The notes under the pieces were generated by a model. That model was given only the letters and a program-made list of their open reading frames with translations, did no database searches and was not told the origin of the DNA. From NCBI RefSeq assembly GCF_900103585.1, contig NZ_FNHV01000006.1, positions 1 through 64,000 on the forward strand: 64,000 nt of DNA, written 5' to 3'. The position numbers and the translations under genes were made by a program. This DNA is from Streptomyces sp. cf386. GTDB lineage: Bacteria > Actinomycetota > Actinomycetes > Streptomycetales > Streptomycetaceae. Below, piece after piece: positions 36,167 to 45,252 of the stretch. Position 1 is the first letter of the stretch. Each line of letters opens with the position of its first letter.

Positions 36167-37404
36167 GTCCGTCCCGCGTCCTCGTCCTCAACTCCGGCTC
36201 CTCGTCGGTGAAGTACCAGCTGCTGGACATGCGTGACAGCAGCCGGCTGGCCGCGGGCCTCGTCGAGCGCATCGGCGAGGAGTCCTCCCGGCTCAAGCAC
36301 ACGCCTCTCGCCGGCGGCGGCGCGAGTCGCGAGTGGACCGGGCCGATAGCGGATCACGAGGCCGCCCTGAAGGCCGTGTCGGCGGAGCTCGCCAAGGACG
36401 GGCTCGGGCTCGACTCGCCCGAGCTGGCCGCGATCGGCCACCGAGTGGTGCACGGCGGCAAGCACTTCACCGAGCCGACCGTCATCGACGACGCCGTGCT
36501 CGCCGAGATCGAGCGGCTGATCCCGGTCGCCCCGCTGCACAACCCGGCCAACCTCACCGGCATCCGCACCGCCCGGCACCTGCGGCCCGACCTGCCCCAG
36601 GTCGCCGTCTTCGACACCGCGTTCCACACCACGATGCCGGAGTCGGCCGCCCGCTACGCGATCGACGTGGAGACCGCCGACCGGCACCGGATACGCCGGT
36701 ACGGCTTCCACGGCACCTCGCACGCGTACGTCTCCCGGGCCACCGCGAAGCTGCTGGGCAAGGCGCCGGAGGACGTGAACGTCATCGTGCTGCACCTCGG
36801 CAACGGCGCGTCCGCGTCGGCCGTGCGGGGCGGGAAGTGCGTGGACACCTCCATGGGGCTGACGCCTTTGGAGGGGCTCGTGATGGGTACGCGCTCCGGG
36901 GACATGGACCCGGCCGTCATCTTCCATTTGATGCGAGTTGGCGGAATGTCCACGGACGAGATCGACACTCTTCTCAACAAGAAGAGCGGCCTGATCGGAC
37001 TGTGCGGTGACAACGACATGCGGGAGATCCGCCGCCGGATCGACGAGGGCGATCAGCGGGCCGCTCTCGCGTTCGACATCTACATTCACCGTCTGAAGAA
37101 GTACATCGGCGCTTATTACGCGGTGCTCGGCAAGGTGGACGCGATCGCCTTCACCGCCGGGGTCGGCGAGAACGCGGCGCCGGTGCGGGAGGCCGCCGTC
37201 GCGGGCCTGGAGCAGCTGGGCGTGATGGTGGACGGCGAGCTGAACGCCGTACGGAGTGACGAGCCGCGGCTGATCTCGCCCGAGCACGCACGCGTGGCCG
37301 TGGCCGTGGTCCCCACGGATGAAGAACTGGAAATCGCGACACAGACGTACGCACTGGTCGGACGGATCGAAAATGCGGCCCCGTGCGCGGGAACGCTTGA
37401 GTAA
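36163..37404 (+). CDS. ackA: Acetate kinase
   Basis: 413-residue ASKHA-fold kinase making ATP and acetate from acetyl phosphate, completing the Pta-AckA pathway. Signatures 'VLVLNSGSSSVKYQLLD' and 'RYGFHGTSHAYVS' with the catalytic Arg/His, 'VIVLHLGNGASASAV' and 'DTSMGLTPLEGLVMGTRSGD' are intact. GTG 36163 overlaps the pta stop. It ends 82 bases before pyk. Confidence 0.97.
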   Translation: MSPSRVLVLNSGSSSVKYQLLDMRDSSRLAAGLVERIGEESSRLKHTPLAGGGASREWTGPIADHEAALKAVSAELAKDGLGLDSPELAAIGHRVVHGGKHFTEPTVIDDAVLAEIERLIPVAPLHNPANLTGIRTARHLRPDLPQVAVFDTAFHTTMPESAARYAIDVETADRHRIRRYGFHGTSHAYVSRATAKLLGKAPEDVNVIVLHLGNGASASAVRGGKCVDTSMGLTPLEGLVMGTRSGDMDPAVIFHLMRVGGMSTDEIDTLLNKKSGLIGLCGDNDMREIRRRIDEGDQRAALAFDIYIHRLKKYIGAYYAVLGKVDAIAFTAGVGENAAPVREAAVAGLEQLGVMVDGELNAVRSDEPRLISPEHARVAVAVVPTDEELEIATQTYALVGRIENAAPCAGTLE

Positions 37405-37486
37405 CACGGCTGAGCAAAGCACAGCTCATTTGTATCTTCCACCAGACGGAATATTCCGCGGCGAAACAAACCGATAGGATCGTCCC

Positions 37487-38917
37487 ATGCGCCGTTCGAA
37501 AATCGTTTGTACTCTCGGCCCCGCGGTCGACTCCCATGAACAGCTCGTCTCGCTGATCGAGGCGGGCATGAACGTGGCCCGCTTCAACTTCAGCCACGGC
37601 ACCCACGCAGACCACCAGGGGCGGTACGAGCGCCTGAGGGCCGCCGCCGCCGAGACCGGGCGGGCCATCGGTGTGCTCGCCGACCTGCAGGGCCCGAAGA
37701 TCCGTCTGGAGACCTTCGCCGAGGGCCCGGTCGAGCTGGAGCGCGGTGACGAGTTCGTCATCACGACCGAGGACGTCCCGGGCGACAAGGCCATCTGCGG
37801 GACCACGTACAAGGGCCTGCCCGGCGATGTCGCGCGCGGCGACCAGATCCTCATCAACGACGGCAACGTCGAGCTGAAGGTCCTGGACGTCGAGGGCCCG
37901 CGGGTCAAGACGATCGTCATCGAGGGCGGCGTCGTCTCCGACCACAAGGGCATCAACCTGCCCGGCGCGGCCGTGAACGTGCCGGCGCTGTCCGAGAAGG
38001 ACATCGAGGACCTGCGGTTCGCGCTGCGCATGGGCTGCGACCTGGTCGCCCTGTCCTTCGTGCGGGACGCCAACGACGTGCAGGACGTCCACAAGGTCAT
38101 GGACGAGGTCGGCCGCCGCGTCCCGGTCATCGCCAAGGTGGAGAAGCCGCAGGCGGTCGCCAACATGGAGGACGTCGTGATGGCGTTCGACGGCGTGATG
38201 GTCGCCCGTGGCGACCTGGCCGTCGAGTACCCGCTCGAAAAGGTCCCGATGGTGCAGAAGCGGCTCATCGAGCTGTGCCGTCGCAACGCCAAGCCGGTGA
38301 TCGTGGCGACCCAGATGATGGAGTCGATGATCACCAACTCCCGCCCGACCCGCGCCGAGGCCTCCGACGTGGCCAACGCGATCCTGGACGGCGCCGACGC
38401 GGTCATGCTGTCGGCGGAGTCCTCGGTCGGTGCCTACCCGATCGAGACCGTCAAGACGATGTCGAAGATCGTCACCGCCGCCGAGCAGGAGCTGCTCGCC
38501 AAGGGCCTGCAGCCGCTCGTGCCGGGCAAGAAGCCGCGTACGCAGGGTGGTTCGGTGGCCCGCGCCGCCTGCGAGATCGCCGACTTCCTCGGCGGCAAGG
38601 GCCTGGTCGCCTTCACCCAGTCCGGCGACACCGCCCGCCGCCTGAGCCGCTACCGCGCCGCCCAGCAGATCATCGCGTTCACCACGGACGAGGGCACGCG
38701 CAACCAGATGACGCTCAGCTGGGGCGTGGAGCCGCACGTGGTGCCGTTCGTCAACAGCACCGACGAGATGGTCGACCTGGTGGACCAGGAGATCGTCAAG
38801 CTCGGGGTGTTCAACGAGGGCGACATCGTGGTCATCACGGCCGGCTCGCCGCCCGGCGTCCCGGGTACCACCAACATGGTCCGCGTGCACCACCTCGGTG
38901 GCGGCGCACGGGACTGA
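37487..38917 (+). CDS. pyk: Pyruvate kinase
   Basis: 476 residues; transfers phosphate from PEP to ADP. 'SKIVCTLGPAVDS' and 'GMNVARFNFSHGTH' start the barrel. The active-site signature 'VIAKVEKPQAVANME' has the catalytic Lys and metal-binding Glu, and 'VATQMMESMITNSRPTRAE' follows. The C-domain ends at 'PGTTNMVRVHHL'. The ATG at 37487 is six bases after TAGGAT (37475-37480). That sequence could be a -10 of a leaderless transcript or supply AGGA as a ribosome site. It has its own terminator downstream. Confidence 0.97.
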   Translation: MRRSKIVCTLGPAVDSHEQLVSLIEAGMNVARFNFSHGTHADHQGRYERLRAAAAETGRAIGVLADLQGPKIRLETFAEGPVELERGDEFVITTEDVPGDKAICGTTYKGLPGDVARGDQILINDGNVELKVLDVEGPRVKTIVIEGGVVSDHKGINLPGAAVNVPALSEKDIEDLRFALRMGCDLVALSFVRDANDVQDVHKVMDEVGRRVPVIAKVEKPQAVANMEDVVMAFDGVMVARGDLAVEYPLEKVPMVQKRLIELCRRNAKPVIVATQMMESMITNSRPTRAEASDVANAILDGADAVMLSAESSVGAYPIETVKTMSKIVTAAEQELLAKGLQPLVPGKKPRTQGGSVARAACEIADFLGGKGLVAFTQSGDTARRLSRYRAAQQIIAFTTDEGTRNQMTLSWGVEPHVVPFVNSTDEMVDLVDQEIVKLGVFNEGDIVVITAGSPPGVPGTTNMVRVHHLGGGARD

Positions 38918-38951
38918 CCGCCGGGCAGCCGCAGGGCTCTTGTACGGCGCT

Positions 38952-38988
38952 GAGGGCGCCCTCTGCCGACACGGCAGGGGGCGCCCTC
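38952..38988 (+). terminator. Terminator of pyk
   Basis: A 17-bp stem (38952-38968 with 38972-38988, one mismatch) around ACA, 35 bases past the pyk stop, followed by a T-rich stretch. The convergent immunity gene stops at 39003, so it may serve both sides. Confidence 0.85.
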
Positions 38989-39002
38989 GATGCTTTCCCT
39001 GC

Positions 39003-39551
39003 CTAGGGCAGGCTGCCGGACAGCCGCTCCCACGCCTCGTACTCGCTCCACCGCGGGTGATCCCCGAGGAGCGGAGCCAAGGAGCGCACGGGCGCCAGGA
39101 GCCGCCTGGCCGTTCGCAGCGACAGGATCTGCGGCCGCTCCAGCTCACGCCACCGCGGGGCGAGTACGGCGGCCTCCTCCGGGCTCATGGGCATGGCGTC
39201 CAGTGCCCCGTCGAGCACGGGGCCGGGATCGAACAGGGGTACGTCCTCGCGCGGCCCCACTCTCTCCAGCAGCCACGACCTGAACCAGAGGTCGCGCATC
39301 AGCCATTCGTGGTGTTGAGGTCCGGTCGCCCGCTCGGCTGCGGCGAGCAGGGCCGGCCACGCCTGCGCGATCGCCCGCCACTGCTTGTCGGTCACCCCGT
39401 CCGGGTCCGCCTGGACACGGGCGGCGAACTGCTGGGCAGCAGCCATCCACTGGCTCACCGCCCCACCGCCCCGCCCCGCCTCCGGCCCCGACCACCGACG
39501 CACGTGCGCGTCGATGTCGAGCCGGTCCAGGTCGTCGAAGAGAGCGCTCAC
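39003..39551 (-). CDS. Probable immunity protein of the HINT toxin
   Basis: 182 residues, soluble, acidic/Trp-rich ('VRRWSGPEAGRGGGAVSQWM', 'HHEWLMRDLWFRSWLL'), with no signal peptide and no family that I recognise. The start ATG overlaps the toxin stop by four bases (ATGA at 39548-39551), the standard arrangement of polymorphic toxin and immunity genes. Cytoplasmic location fits an immunity protein that binds the toxin's C-terminal domain. Function is inferred from position alone. Confidence 0.75.
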   Translation of the reverse strand: MSALFDDLDRLDIDAHVRRWSGPEAGRGGGAVSQWMAAAQQFAARVQADPDGVTDKQWRAIAQAWPALLAAAERATGPQHHEWLMRDLWFRSWLLERVGPREDVPLFDPGPVLDGALDAMPMSPEEAAVLAPRWRELERPQILSLRTARRLLAPVRSLAPLLGDHPRWSEYEAWERLSGSLP

Positions 39552-42500
39552 CCGAAGATCACCCCAGCCGCCTCGAACATCTCCCTGCCGAGTTTTTCCG
39601 CTCCGCCGCCGGGTGCCCAGAACTCGTCGCCCTGCTTGAAGAAGTGACCGCTGTGGCTGTTGATGCTCAGCCCGAAGTACTGGCCGCCCCCGCCCGCGAC
39701 CTCGGCCTCACCGGCGGCCCTGACAGGGGCACCGCCGCTGAGCACGGGATGGGAGAGTTCCTTGGTCTGCACGATCTTCGGCATGATCACCAGCTGGCCG
39801 TCCTCGAGCACAGCCCACTTGATCTTTTCCCCGTCCATGTCGATGTACTTGTCCCAGTCCGCGGTTCCCGGCCTGGCCGGACGGACACCCAGGCGCTGCG
39901 CCAGCGCGAGTTCGTCGGCGAGCGAGGTTGCCATGTTGTTCGGCCAGATCCGGCAGGCATTGTGCACCAGGACCTTCGTCCGGCCGACGAAGTAGGTGTG
40001 GTCACCTTCGACCTCGAAGTTGAACACCTGGGTCCGGACCGCGCTCTTCTCGACCGACTCGACCCGGGCGCCCTTGCCGTCCAGGGTCCGCAGCCGGTCG
40101 CCCCGGTGCAGTGCCTCGGCGCTCGTCCAGCCCTTGCCGTCCACCCAGAAGGGGTGCTCGGGGGTGGCCCGGACCGTCTCCTCGCCCATGTCCACGGAGA
40201 CCAGCGCGTCCGTGGTGCGCTGCATCACCCCGGCGACCGTGCGCAGCCGGCGTTCTCCCGTCTCCGGGTCCTGCGCCCAGACCCGGTCGCCGGCCTTGAT
40301 CTCCTCGATCGGCCTGGTGCCGTGCTCGGTGGCGACCTTCGTTCCGGCCGGGAAGCACATGGAGTTGAGCGCCTGCCGGCCGAGGCGCTCCAGGTTGGCC
40401 GCCGCGGACGCGGAGAGCCCGGTGCCGCGCAGGCCCCAGATGGCGCGGCCGATCCCGGTGCCCTGGCGCACGGCCATGTGCACCGCGAACGCGGCCTCGG
40501 CGGCCTTCATCAGCAGCCCCGGCAGGATGATGCTGCCGGCCAGCCACAGGCAGCTGCTGATCTTGCCCTTCCAGCACCCGACGATGTCGGCGACGGCTCC
40601 CGTGGCAACGGCCTTCAGGACCGACGCCGTGAGCTCCAGGCCGTCGATGTGGACGTTGTCCTCACGGAAGCGGACGTCCAGCGGCGAGCTGGTGAGGTAG
40701 GTGCGCTTGATGGCGTTGCCGCACTTGGAGCGCTCGACCCCGGGCTTCGGGCAGGTCTCCAGGTAGAAGTCCATCTCGCCGTAGATGTGGAACTCGAGGT
40801 CGATCTCGCAGCCGATGTCCTTGCCGCTGCCCGTGCCCACACAGTCGCTCAGCGGGTTGACGTCGACCCTCGTGTCGCCGCTGGGCTTCATCACCACCCC
40901 GTCGACGCCCGTGCCGCCGCCGTCGGGAGTGCGCTGCTGCTCCTGCTGCTCCTCGAACTCCACCTGCTGTGTGCGGATCGCGGCCTGCGCGGCCTCCACC
41001 GCCAGGTTGCGGGCGTTTGCCGCCGCGGTCTCGGCCGTGGTGGCGTCCTTCTCGGCCTGGTCGGCGACGGAGCGGGCGGTGGAGGCGTCGGTCTCGGCCG
41101 CGTCGGCGGCGCTGCGGGCGCTGGCCGCGTCCCGCTCGGCCTCGTCGGCGGCGGAGTCGGCCTGCGTGGCGTAGCCGTCGGCCGAGGTGGCCGCCCGCTG
41201 TGCCGCGTCGGCGTCCTCGACGGCCTGCTCGTGGTACGCGACGGTGTTGGCCTCCGCCTTCTTGGCCGCCTTGGCGGAGGCGGCCGCCGCGTCGGACGAG
41301 GCCTGGGCCTCGGCGGCGGACTTGGCGGCGTTCGCCGCGTACTCGGCCGCATTGGCCGCGGCCTCGGCAGCCGCCTTCGCGTCGGCGTCCGCCCTGGCCG
41401 CCAGCGCCTTCGCCGCGGCCGCGGCCTTCGCCGCCTGGGCCGCCTTCGCGTTGGCCACGGCGACCTGCTGCTGGGCGGCCGTCTTGGACGCCTGCCCGGT
41501 CAGCACGGCGAGTCCCGCCGAGGAGTCGGTCTCCGCGTACGGGGAGCCGAGTTCGATGGCGTCGTTGGCCGGCCTGACGACCTGGGCGGCCGAGTCACGG
41601 GCGGCCGCAGCAGCCTGCCCGGTGGCGTAGGCGTGACCCGCGGTGCGGATCGCGTCGGCACCGGCCAGGGTGGCCTCGGAGCGCGCCACGACGGCGTCGC
41701 CCTTCGCCTTGGCGGCTGCCTTCTGCGCGGTCTCGGCCTCCGCCTTCGCGGCGATCGCGTTCCACTTGGCCGCCTGCGCGGCGTCGATGGCGTCGGCGGC
41801 GGCCGCATGGGCCTTCTTCACCGCCGCACCGGTGATGGCGACGTCCCGCTTGGCCGCGTCCGCCGCCGCCTGGGCGCGCTTGGCCGCGCCCTCGGCCCGG
41901 GTCGCCGCCTCGCGGGCGTTGGTGGCCGCCGCGGTGGCCTCGTCGGCCGCCTTGCGCGCCTCGGTGGCCGCGGTCGTGGCCTCGTTCGCTGCGGTACGTG
42001 CCTTGGTGGCGGCCTGCCGGGCCTCGATGGCGTCCGCGGTGCCGTCCACCGCGGCGAGCAGCGCCTCGGCCGCCTCCGCCTTCGCCACGAGGCTGTCCCG
42101 GCGCTCCTCGGCATCCAGCGCGCCGTCCCGGGCCGTCTTGGCCCTGCGCTCGGCGGCCAGCGCGCCGTCCTTCTTCTCGGACGCGGTCCGGCCCGCCGCC
42201 TGTGCGTCGGAGAGCCTGTCCGCGGCGATCCCGCGCTGGGTCTGGGCCCGTGACTCCGCGTCGTGCGCCTTCTTGCGCTCGGCCTCGGCCAGGTCCTTCT
42301 GCGACTTGGCGTAGTCCCGTTCGGCCTCGGCCTTCTGGCGCTTGGCCCTGGCGTCGGCCGCCGCGTCCTTCGCGGTCTTCTCCGCGGCCTCGGCCCTGTT
42401 CTCCGCGGCCTTGGCCTCGGACGCGTGCTTCGCGGCCTCCGTGGCCTGCTTTGCGGCGCCCTCCGCGGCGGCCTTCGCCTGGGCCTCGGCCTCCTGGGCG

Positions 42501-43972
42501 GCCTTGCGCCGGAACTCGGCCTTCGCCGCGTGCGCCTGGGTGTTGGCCAGGGAGTTCAGTGCCTTGCTGTCGGCGGCCGAGGCGCGGGTCGCGTTGAACG
42601 CGGTCTCGGCGGCCTTCGCCGCCGCCTGCGCGGCCGCGGCCGAAGCCTTGGTGACCTGCGCGGCCTGCTGGCCGTGCAACAGGCCCCGGCCGCGCGGCAG
42701 TCCGGCCTGGTCGGCGATGGTGTACGCCTCGGTCTGGGCCTTGGTGACCTGGGCAGCCTGGGTCTTGGCGGACAACGCGGCGCGGGAGGCCACGAAGAGG
42801 CGGCCCGAGGCTCGGCCCTGGGCGTTCGAGATCCACTTCTTGACCTGGGCGAACTCGTCCGGGGTCGGGTAGAAGTTGGGGTGATCTGCCGGTTTCTGCT
42901 TGGTCCAGTACGCCTGCCAGTCGGTCAGCCGACTCGCGATCAGCGACTGCGCGAGGGACTCCCCGAGCGCCTGGGAGGCCGTCGCCAGATCGGCGTTGGC
43001 CTGCTTCTCGGCCCGGATGATGGTGTCCCGCTGGGTCTTCTGGCCGGCGAGTTCGTTCTGCCACTCGGTGGCGGCCACGGCCAGCTCGGTGCCCAGCACA
43101 CCGTGCGGGTCGGGCGGGTTGGTGTACGCGCAGGACGCGAACCGCGCCTTGAGGTTCTCGACGTCGATCCGGAACTCCATCGAGTCCGGGTCGGGCGCTG
43201 TGGTGGGGAATCCGCCGTACTGGAGGAAGAGGCGCGCGTCGTCGGCGTACATGCCATGCATGAACTGCATGGACTCCCAGGCCTGGCGGTCCTCGTAGTC
43301 GGCGTGGTCGTTCGCGTCGTAACGGGCGTTGTAGACGGCCGTGGCGGCGTCGACGGACTCCTTGCTCGCCAGCGGATGGGGATCGGTGTAGAAGTCCCCC
43401 TCGTTCTTCCAGAACTGGGCGGCGACCCAACTGCTCAGCTTGATGGTGCTGAAGGGATTGGCGCCGTCCTCCACCCACTCGAAACCGGTGACCGTGTAGC
43501 CCGGCGGTGTGGTCTGGTCCGGAATCGCGAGGGACTGCTCCCATACCTTTCGGCGGCCGGCCAGTTCGTCCAGCTTGGCGTCGGCTGCCGTCCGGTCGTT
43601 CTTGAACGCCCCGGCGAGCGGTGTGTCGGTCCAGTACTCCGGGTTGGCAGCCGTGTGCAGCTGCTCCTCCGTCCCGACGAGGCCGGCCCGTGCGATCTCC
43701 TTCATCGCCGGGCCGCCCTTGCGCAGGACGCCGCTGAGGAGGCACTGCTCCTCGCGGACGCGCTGGACGTTCTTGAGGTCGAAGGGGGTGTCGGCCGGGT
43801 CGTCGGCGGCGGTGGCGGTCTGTCGCGGGGCCGGGGTGGGGAGCTGACCGCTGGTCACCGCGATCGCGGTGGCGGTGGCGAGGGCCGTGGTGGTCAGGAG
43901 CCGGGACCAGCCGCCCCGGGTCCGGAAGACGGTCCGGCGTCTGCGCGCGGCCGGACGTGCGTTCGTACGCAT
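39548..43972 (-). CDS. Giant secreted polymorphic toxin with HINT autoprocessing domain
   Basis: 1474 residues. A basic N-terminus and hydrophobic helix ('TTALATATAIAVTSG') give a signal peptide. Residues ~60-340 are globular. About 340-1010 are a continuous Ala/Lys/Glu heptad region (repeats of AEAA/AKAA type), a long coiled-coil stalk. A small Cys-containing domain follows. The HINT domain spans ~1206-1339: 'CFPAGTKVATEHGTRPIEE', 'TPEHPFWVDGKGW', 'GDHTYFVGRTKVLVHNAC', with the intein-like Asn-Ala-Cys junction. The last 134 residues (39551-39952) are the toxic payload, containing 'GLSINSHSGHFF'; I cannot name its activity. Immunity is encoded by the overlapping next gene. It is thought to act on neighbouring cells after autoproteolytic release (family knowledge). 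Confidence 0.88.
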   Translation of the reverse strand: MRTNARPAARRRRTVFRTRGGWSRLLTTTALATATAIAVTSGQLPTPAPRQTATAADDPADTPFDLKNVQRVREEQCLLSGVLRKGGPAMKEIARAGLVGTEEQLHTAANPEYWTDTPLAGAFKNDRTAADAKLDELAGRRKVWEQSLAIPDQTTPPGYTVTGFEWVEDGANPFSTIKLSSWVAAQFWKNEGDFYTDPHPLASKESVDAATAVYNARYDANDHADYEDRQAWESMQFMHGMYADDARLFLQYGGFPTTAPDPDSMEFRIDVENLKARFASCAYTNPPDPHGVLGTELAVAATEWQNELAGQKTQRDTIIRAEKQANADLATASQALGESLAQSLIASRLTDWQAYWTKQKPADHPNFYPTPDEFAQVKKWISNAQGRASGRLFVASRAALSAKTQAAQVTKAQTEAYTIADQAGLPRGRGLLHGQQAAQVTKASAAAAQAAAKAAETAFNATRASAADSKALNSLANTQAHAAKAEFRRKAAQEAEAQAKAAAEGAAKQATEAAKHASEAKAAENRAEAAEKTAKDAAADARAKRQKAEAERDYAKSQKDLAEAERKKAHDAESRAQTQRGIAADRLSDAQAAGRTASEKKDGALAAERRAKTARDGALDAEERRDSLVAKAEAAEALLAAVDGTADAIEARQAATKARTAANEATTAATEARKAADEATAAATNAREAATRAEGAAKRAQAAADAAKRDVAITGAAVKKAHAAAADAIDAAQAAKWNAIAAKAEAETAQKAAAKAKGDAVVARSEATLAGADAIRTAGHAYATGQAAAAARDSAAQVVRPANDAIELGSPYAETDSSAGLAVLTGQASKTAAQQQVAVANAKAAQAAKAAAAAKALAARADADAKAAAEAAANAAEYAANAAKSAAEAQASSDAAAASAKAAKKAEANTVAYHEQAVEDADAAQRAATSADGYATQADSAADEAERDAASARSAADAAETDASTARSVADQAEKDATTAETAAANARNLAVEAAQAAIRTQQVEFEEQQEQQRTPDGGGTGVDGVVMKPSGDTRVDVNPLSDCVGTGSGKDIGCEIDLEFHIYGEMDFYLETCPKPGVERSKCGNAIKRTYLTSSPLDVRFREDNVHIDGLELTASVLKAVATGAVADIVGCWKGKISSCLWLAGSIILPGLLMKAAEAAFAVHMAVRQGTGIGRAIWGLRGTGLSASAAANLERLGRQALNSMCFPAGTKVATEHGTRPIEEIKAGDRVWAQDPETGERRLRTVAGVMQRTTDALVSVDMGEETVRATPEHPFWVDGKGWTSAEALHRGDRLRTLDGKGARVESVEKSAVRTQVFNFEVEGDHTYFVGRTKVLVHNACRIWPNNMATSLADELALAQRLGVRPARPGTADWDKYIDMDGEKIKWAVLEDGQLVIMPKIVQTKELSHPVLSGGAPVRAAGEAEVAGGGGQYFGLSINSHSGHFFKQGDEFWAPGGGAEKLGREMFEAAGVIFG

Positions 43973-44035
43973 ACGGAAGTCAGCCGTTCTGCTGAAGAGA
44001 GAAGAAGAGAGAAGTGGAGGAGGGGCCCGGACGGC

Positions 44036-44971
44036 TCAGAAGAGCAGGTTGTACGCCGTCCAGCCGCTGGTGCCGATCTGGGTGCGGGCGGCGAACGGGG
44101 CCGAGGACTTCCCGGTGCCCTTGAACAGCCACAGCGCACCGGCGCTGTCCACGCCGATCAGGTCGGGCTTGCCGTCGCCGTCGTTGTCGCCCGACGAGAC
44201 CAGGGCGGTGTAGTCCTTCCAGGCCGTACCGGTGGGCGCGGCAACCGTCACACGGGTGCCGAGCACGGCGTCGGCGGTGACGTTGCCGGTGCCCGGGTAG
44301 ACGTAGAGCGTCCCGGTGGTGGAGCGGGCTACGAGGTCGGCCTTGCCGTCGCCCGTGTAGTCACCGCGTCCGGCGAGCTCGTTCATGCCGTTCCAGCCGG
44401 CGGCACCGGCGCGGACCCTGGTAGCGAGGGTGCCGCCGGCCCTGCCCTGGTAGAGCCAGAGCGCACCGTCCTTGTCGCGGGCGAGCAGGTCGGGCTGGGC
44501 GCCGCCGCCCATGTCCCCCACGGAGACGAGCAGGTTGTACTTGTCCCAGCCGGTGCCCAGGACCTTGGTGTCGGCGCCGCGCTCGGCGGTGAAGTACAGC
44601 GTGCCGTCGATGACGGCGTACAGGTCGGTGCCGGTCTGGCTGCGGGAGACGTTGGCCTGGGCCAGGGCGGTCGCGCCGGAGTAGCCGCCGCCCAGATCGA
44701 ACTTGGCGGCGAACCCGCCGGTGCCCTTGGGTTCGTGGTCGAAGAGGCGGCCGTTCTTGTCGCGGGTCAGGAGCGGGAAGAGGCCGGTACCGTCGGCGGC
44801 CGCCTGCTGGAGCAGCGGCGCCCGGTCGGTGTGGGCCGCCTGTGCGGAGTCGGGTGCGGTGGGCGAAGTCGGTGCGTCCTTCGCCGTCGTCACCACGAGT
44901 ACGGCGGCCGCCGCGAGCGCGGACGTGACCGCCACCGCCCGACGCAACGGACGGCTGACGAAAGTGAACAT
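44036..44971 (-). CDS. Secreted FG-GAP/VCBS-repeat protein
   Basis: 311 residues with a signal peptide ('AVAVTSALAAAAVLVVTTA') and about five beta-propeller repeats of the type 'DKDGALWLYQG', 'GDYTGDGKADLVARS', 'DNDGDGKPDLIGV' carrying Ca-binding DxDxDG loops. The family forms extracellular seven-bladed propellers for adhesion or sugar binding. The ATG at 44971 follows GAGGGGG at a rather long distance. It is 63 bases upstream of the toxin start and in the same direction, so it may be co-transcribed with it and help its secretion or binding. Confidence 0.82.
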   Translation of the reverse strand: MFTFVSRPLRRAVAVTSALAAAAVLVVTTAKDAPTSPTAPDSAQAAHTDRAPLLQQAAADGTGLFPLLTRDKNGRLFDHEPKGTGGFAAKFDLGGGYSGATALAQANVSRSQTGTDLYAVIDGTLYFTAERGADTKVLGTGWDKYNLLVSVGDMGGGAQPDLLARDKDGALWLYQGRAGGTLATRVRAGAAGWNGMNELAGRGDYTGDGKADLVARSTTGTLYVYPGTGNVTADAVLGTRVTVAAPTGTAWKDYTALVSSGDNDGDGKPDLIGVDSAGALWLFKGTGKSSAPFAARTQIGTSGWTAYNLLF

Positions 44972-45158
44972 GGAGTGCGAGGTCCCCCTCGATGAGGTCG
45001 GCGGAGGATTCGCACACGCGCACACAGACGGCTCGCGCCTTGGTCGTGGCGCTCCGGTGCTTCCCCCCGCGCCGCGGCCGGTCATGCTCACGGCAAGTGG
45101 CACTTTATGGGGATGATGTGAAGCATGTAAAGGGTTTTCTGACGACCCATGAAATAGC

Positions 45159-45195
45159 TGTGGCCCGGCCCTCGCATACGGAGGACCGGGCCACA
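45159..45195 (-). terminator. Terminator of the DUF6230 cluster
   Basis: A 15-bp stem (45159-45173 with 45181-45195, one mismatch) with a 7-base loop, 58 bases beyond the stop of the last gene of the cluster on the minus strand. It also shields the FG-GAP gene promoter in 44972-45158. Confidence 0.8.
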
Positions 45196-45252
45196 GCCGG
45201 GTGTTGCGGCTCCCGAACGGACTTGTGGGGGCGTCCGGTTGAGACGCCCGGG

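Noticed and set aside
39644..44995. Two plus-strand frames of about 870 and 910 codons opposite the toxin gene
   Set aside because: They mirror the Ala/Lys/Glu repeats on the other strand; they are rich in Gly/Arg/Leu without motifs. The minus frame has a signal peptide and a HINT domain.
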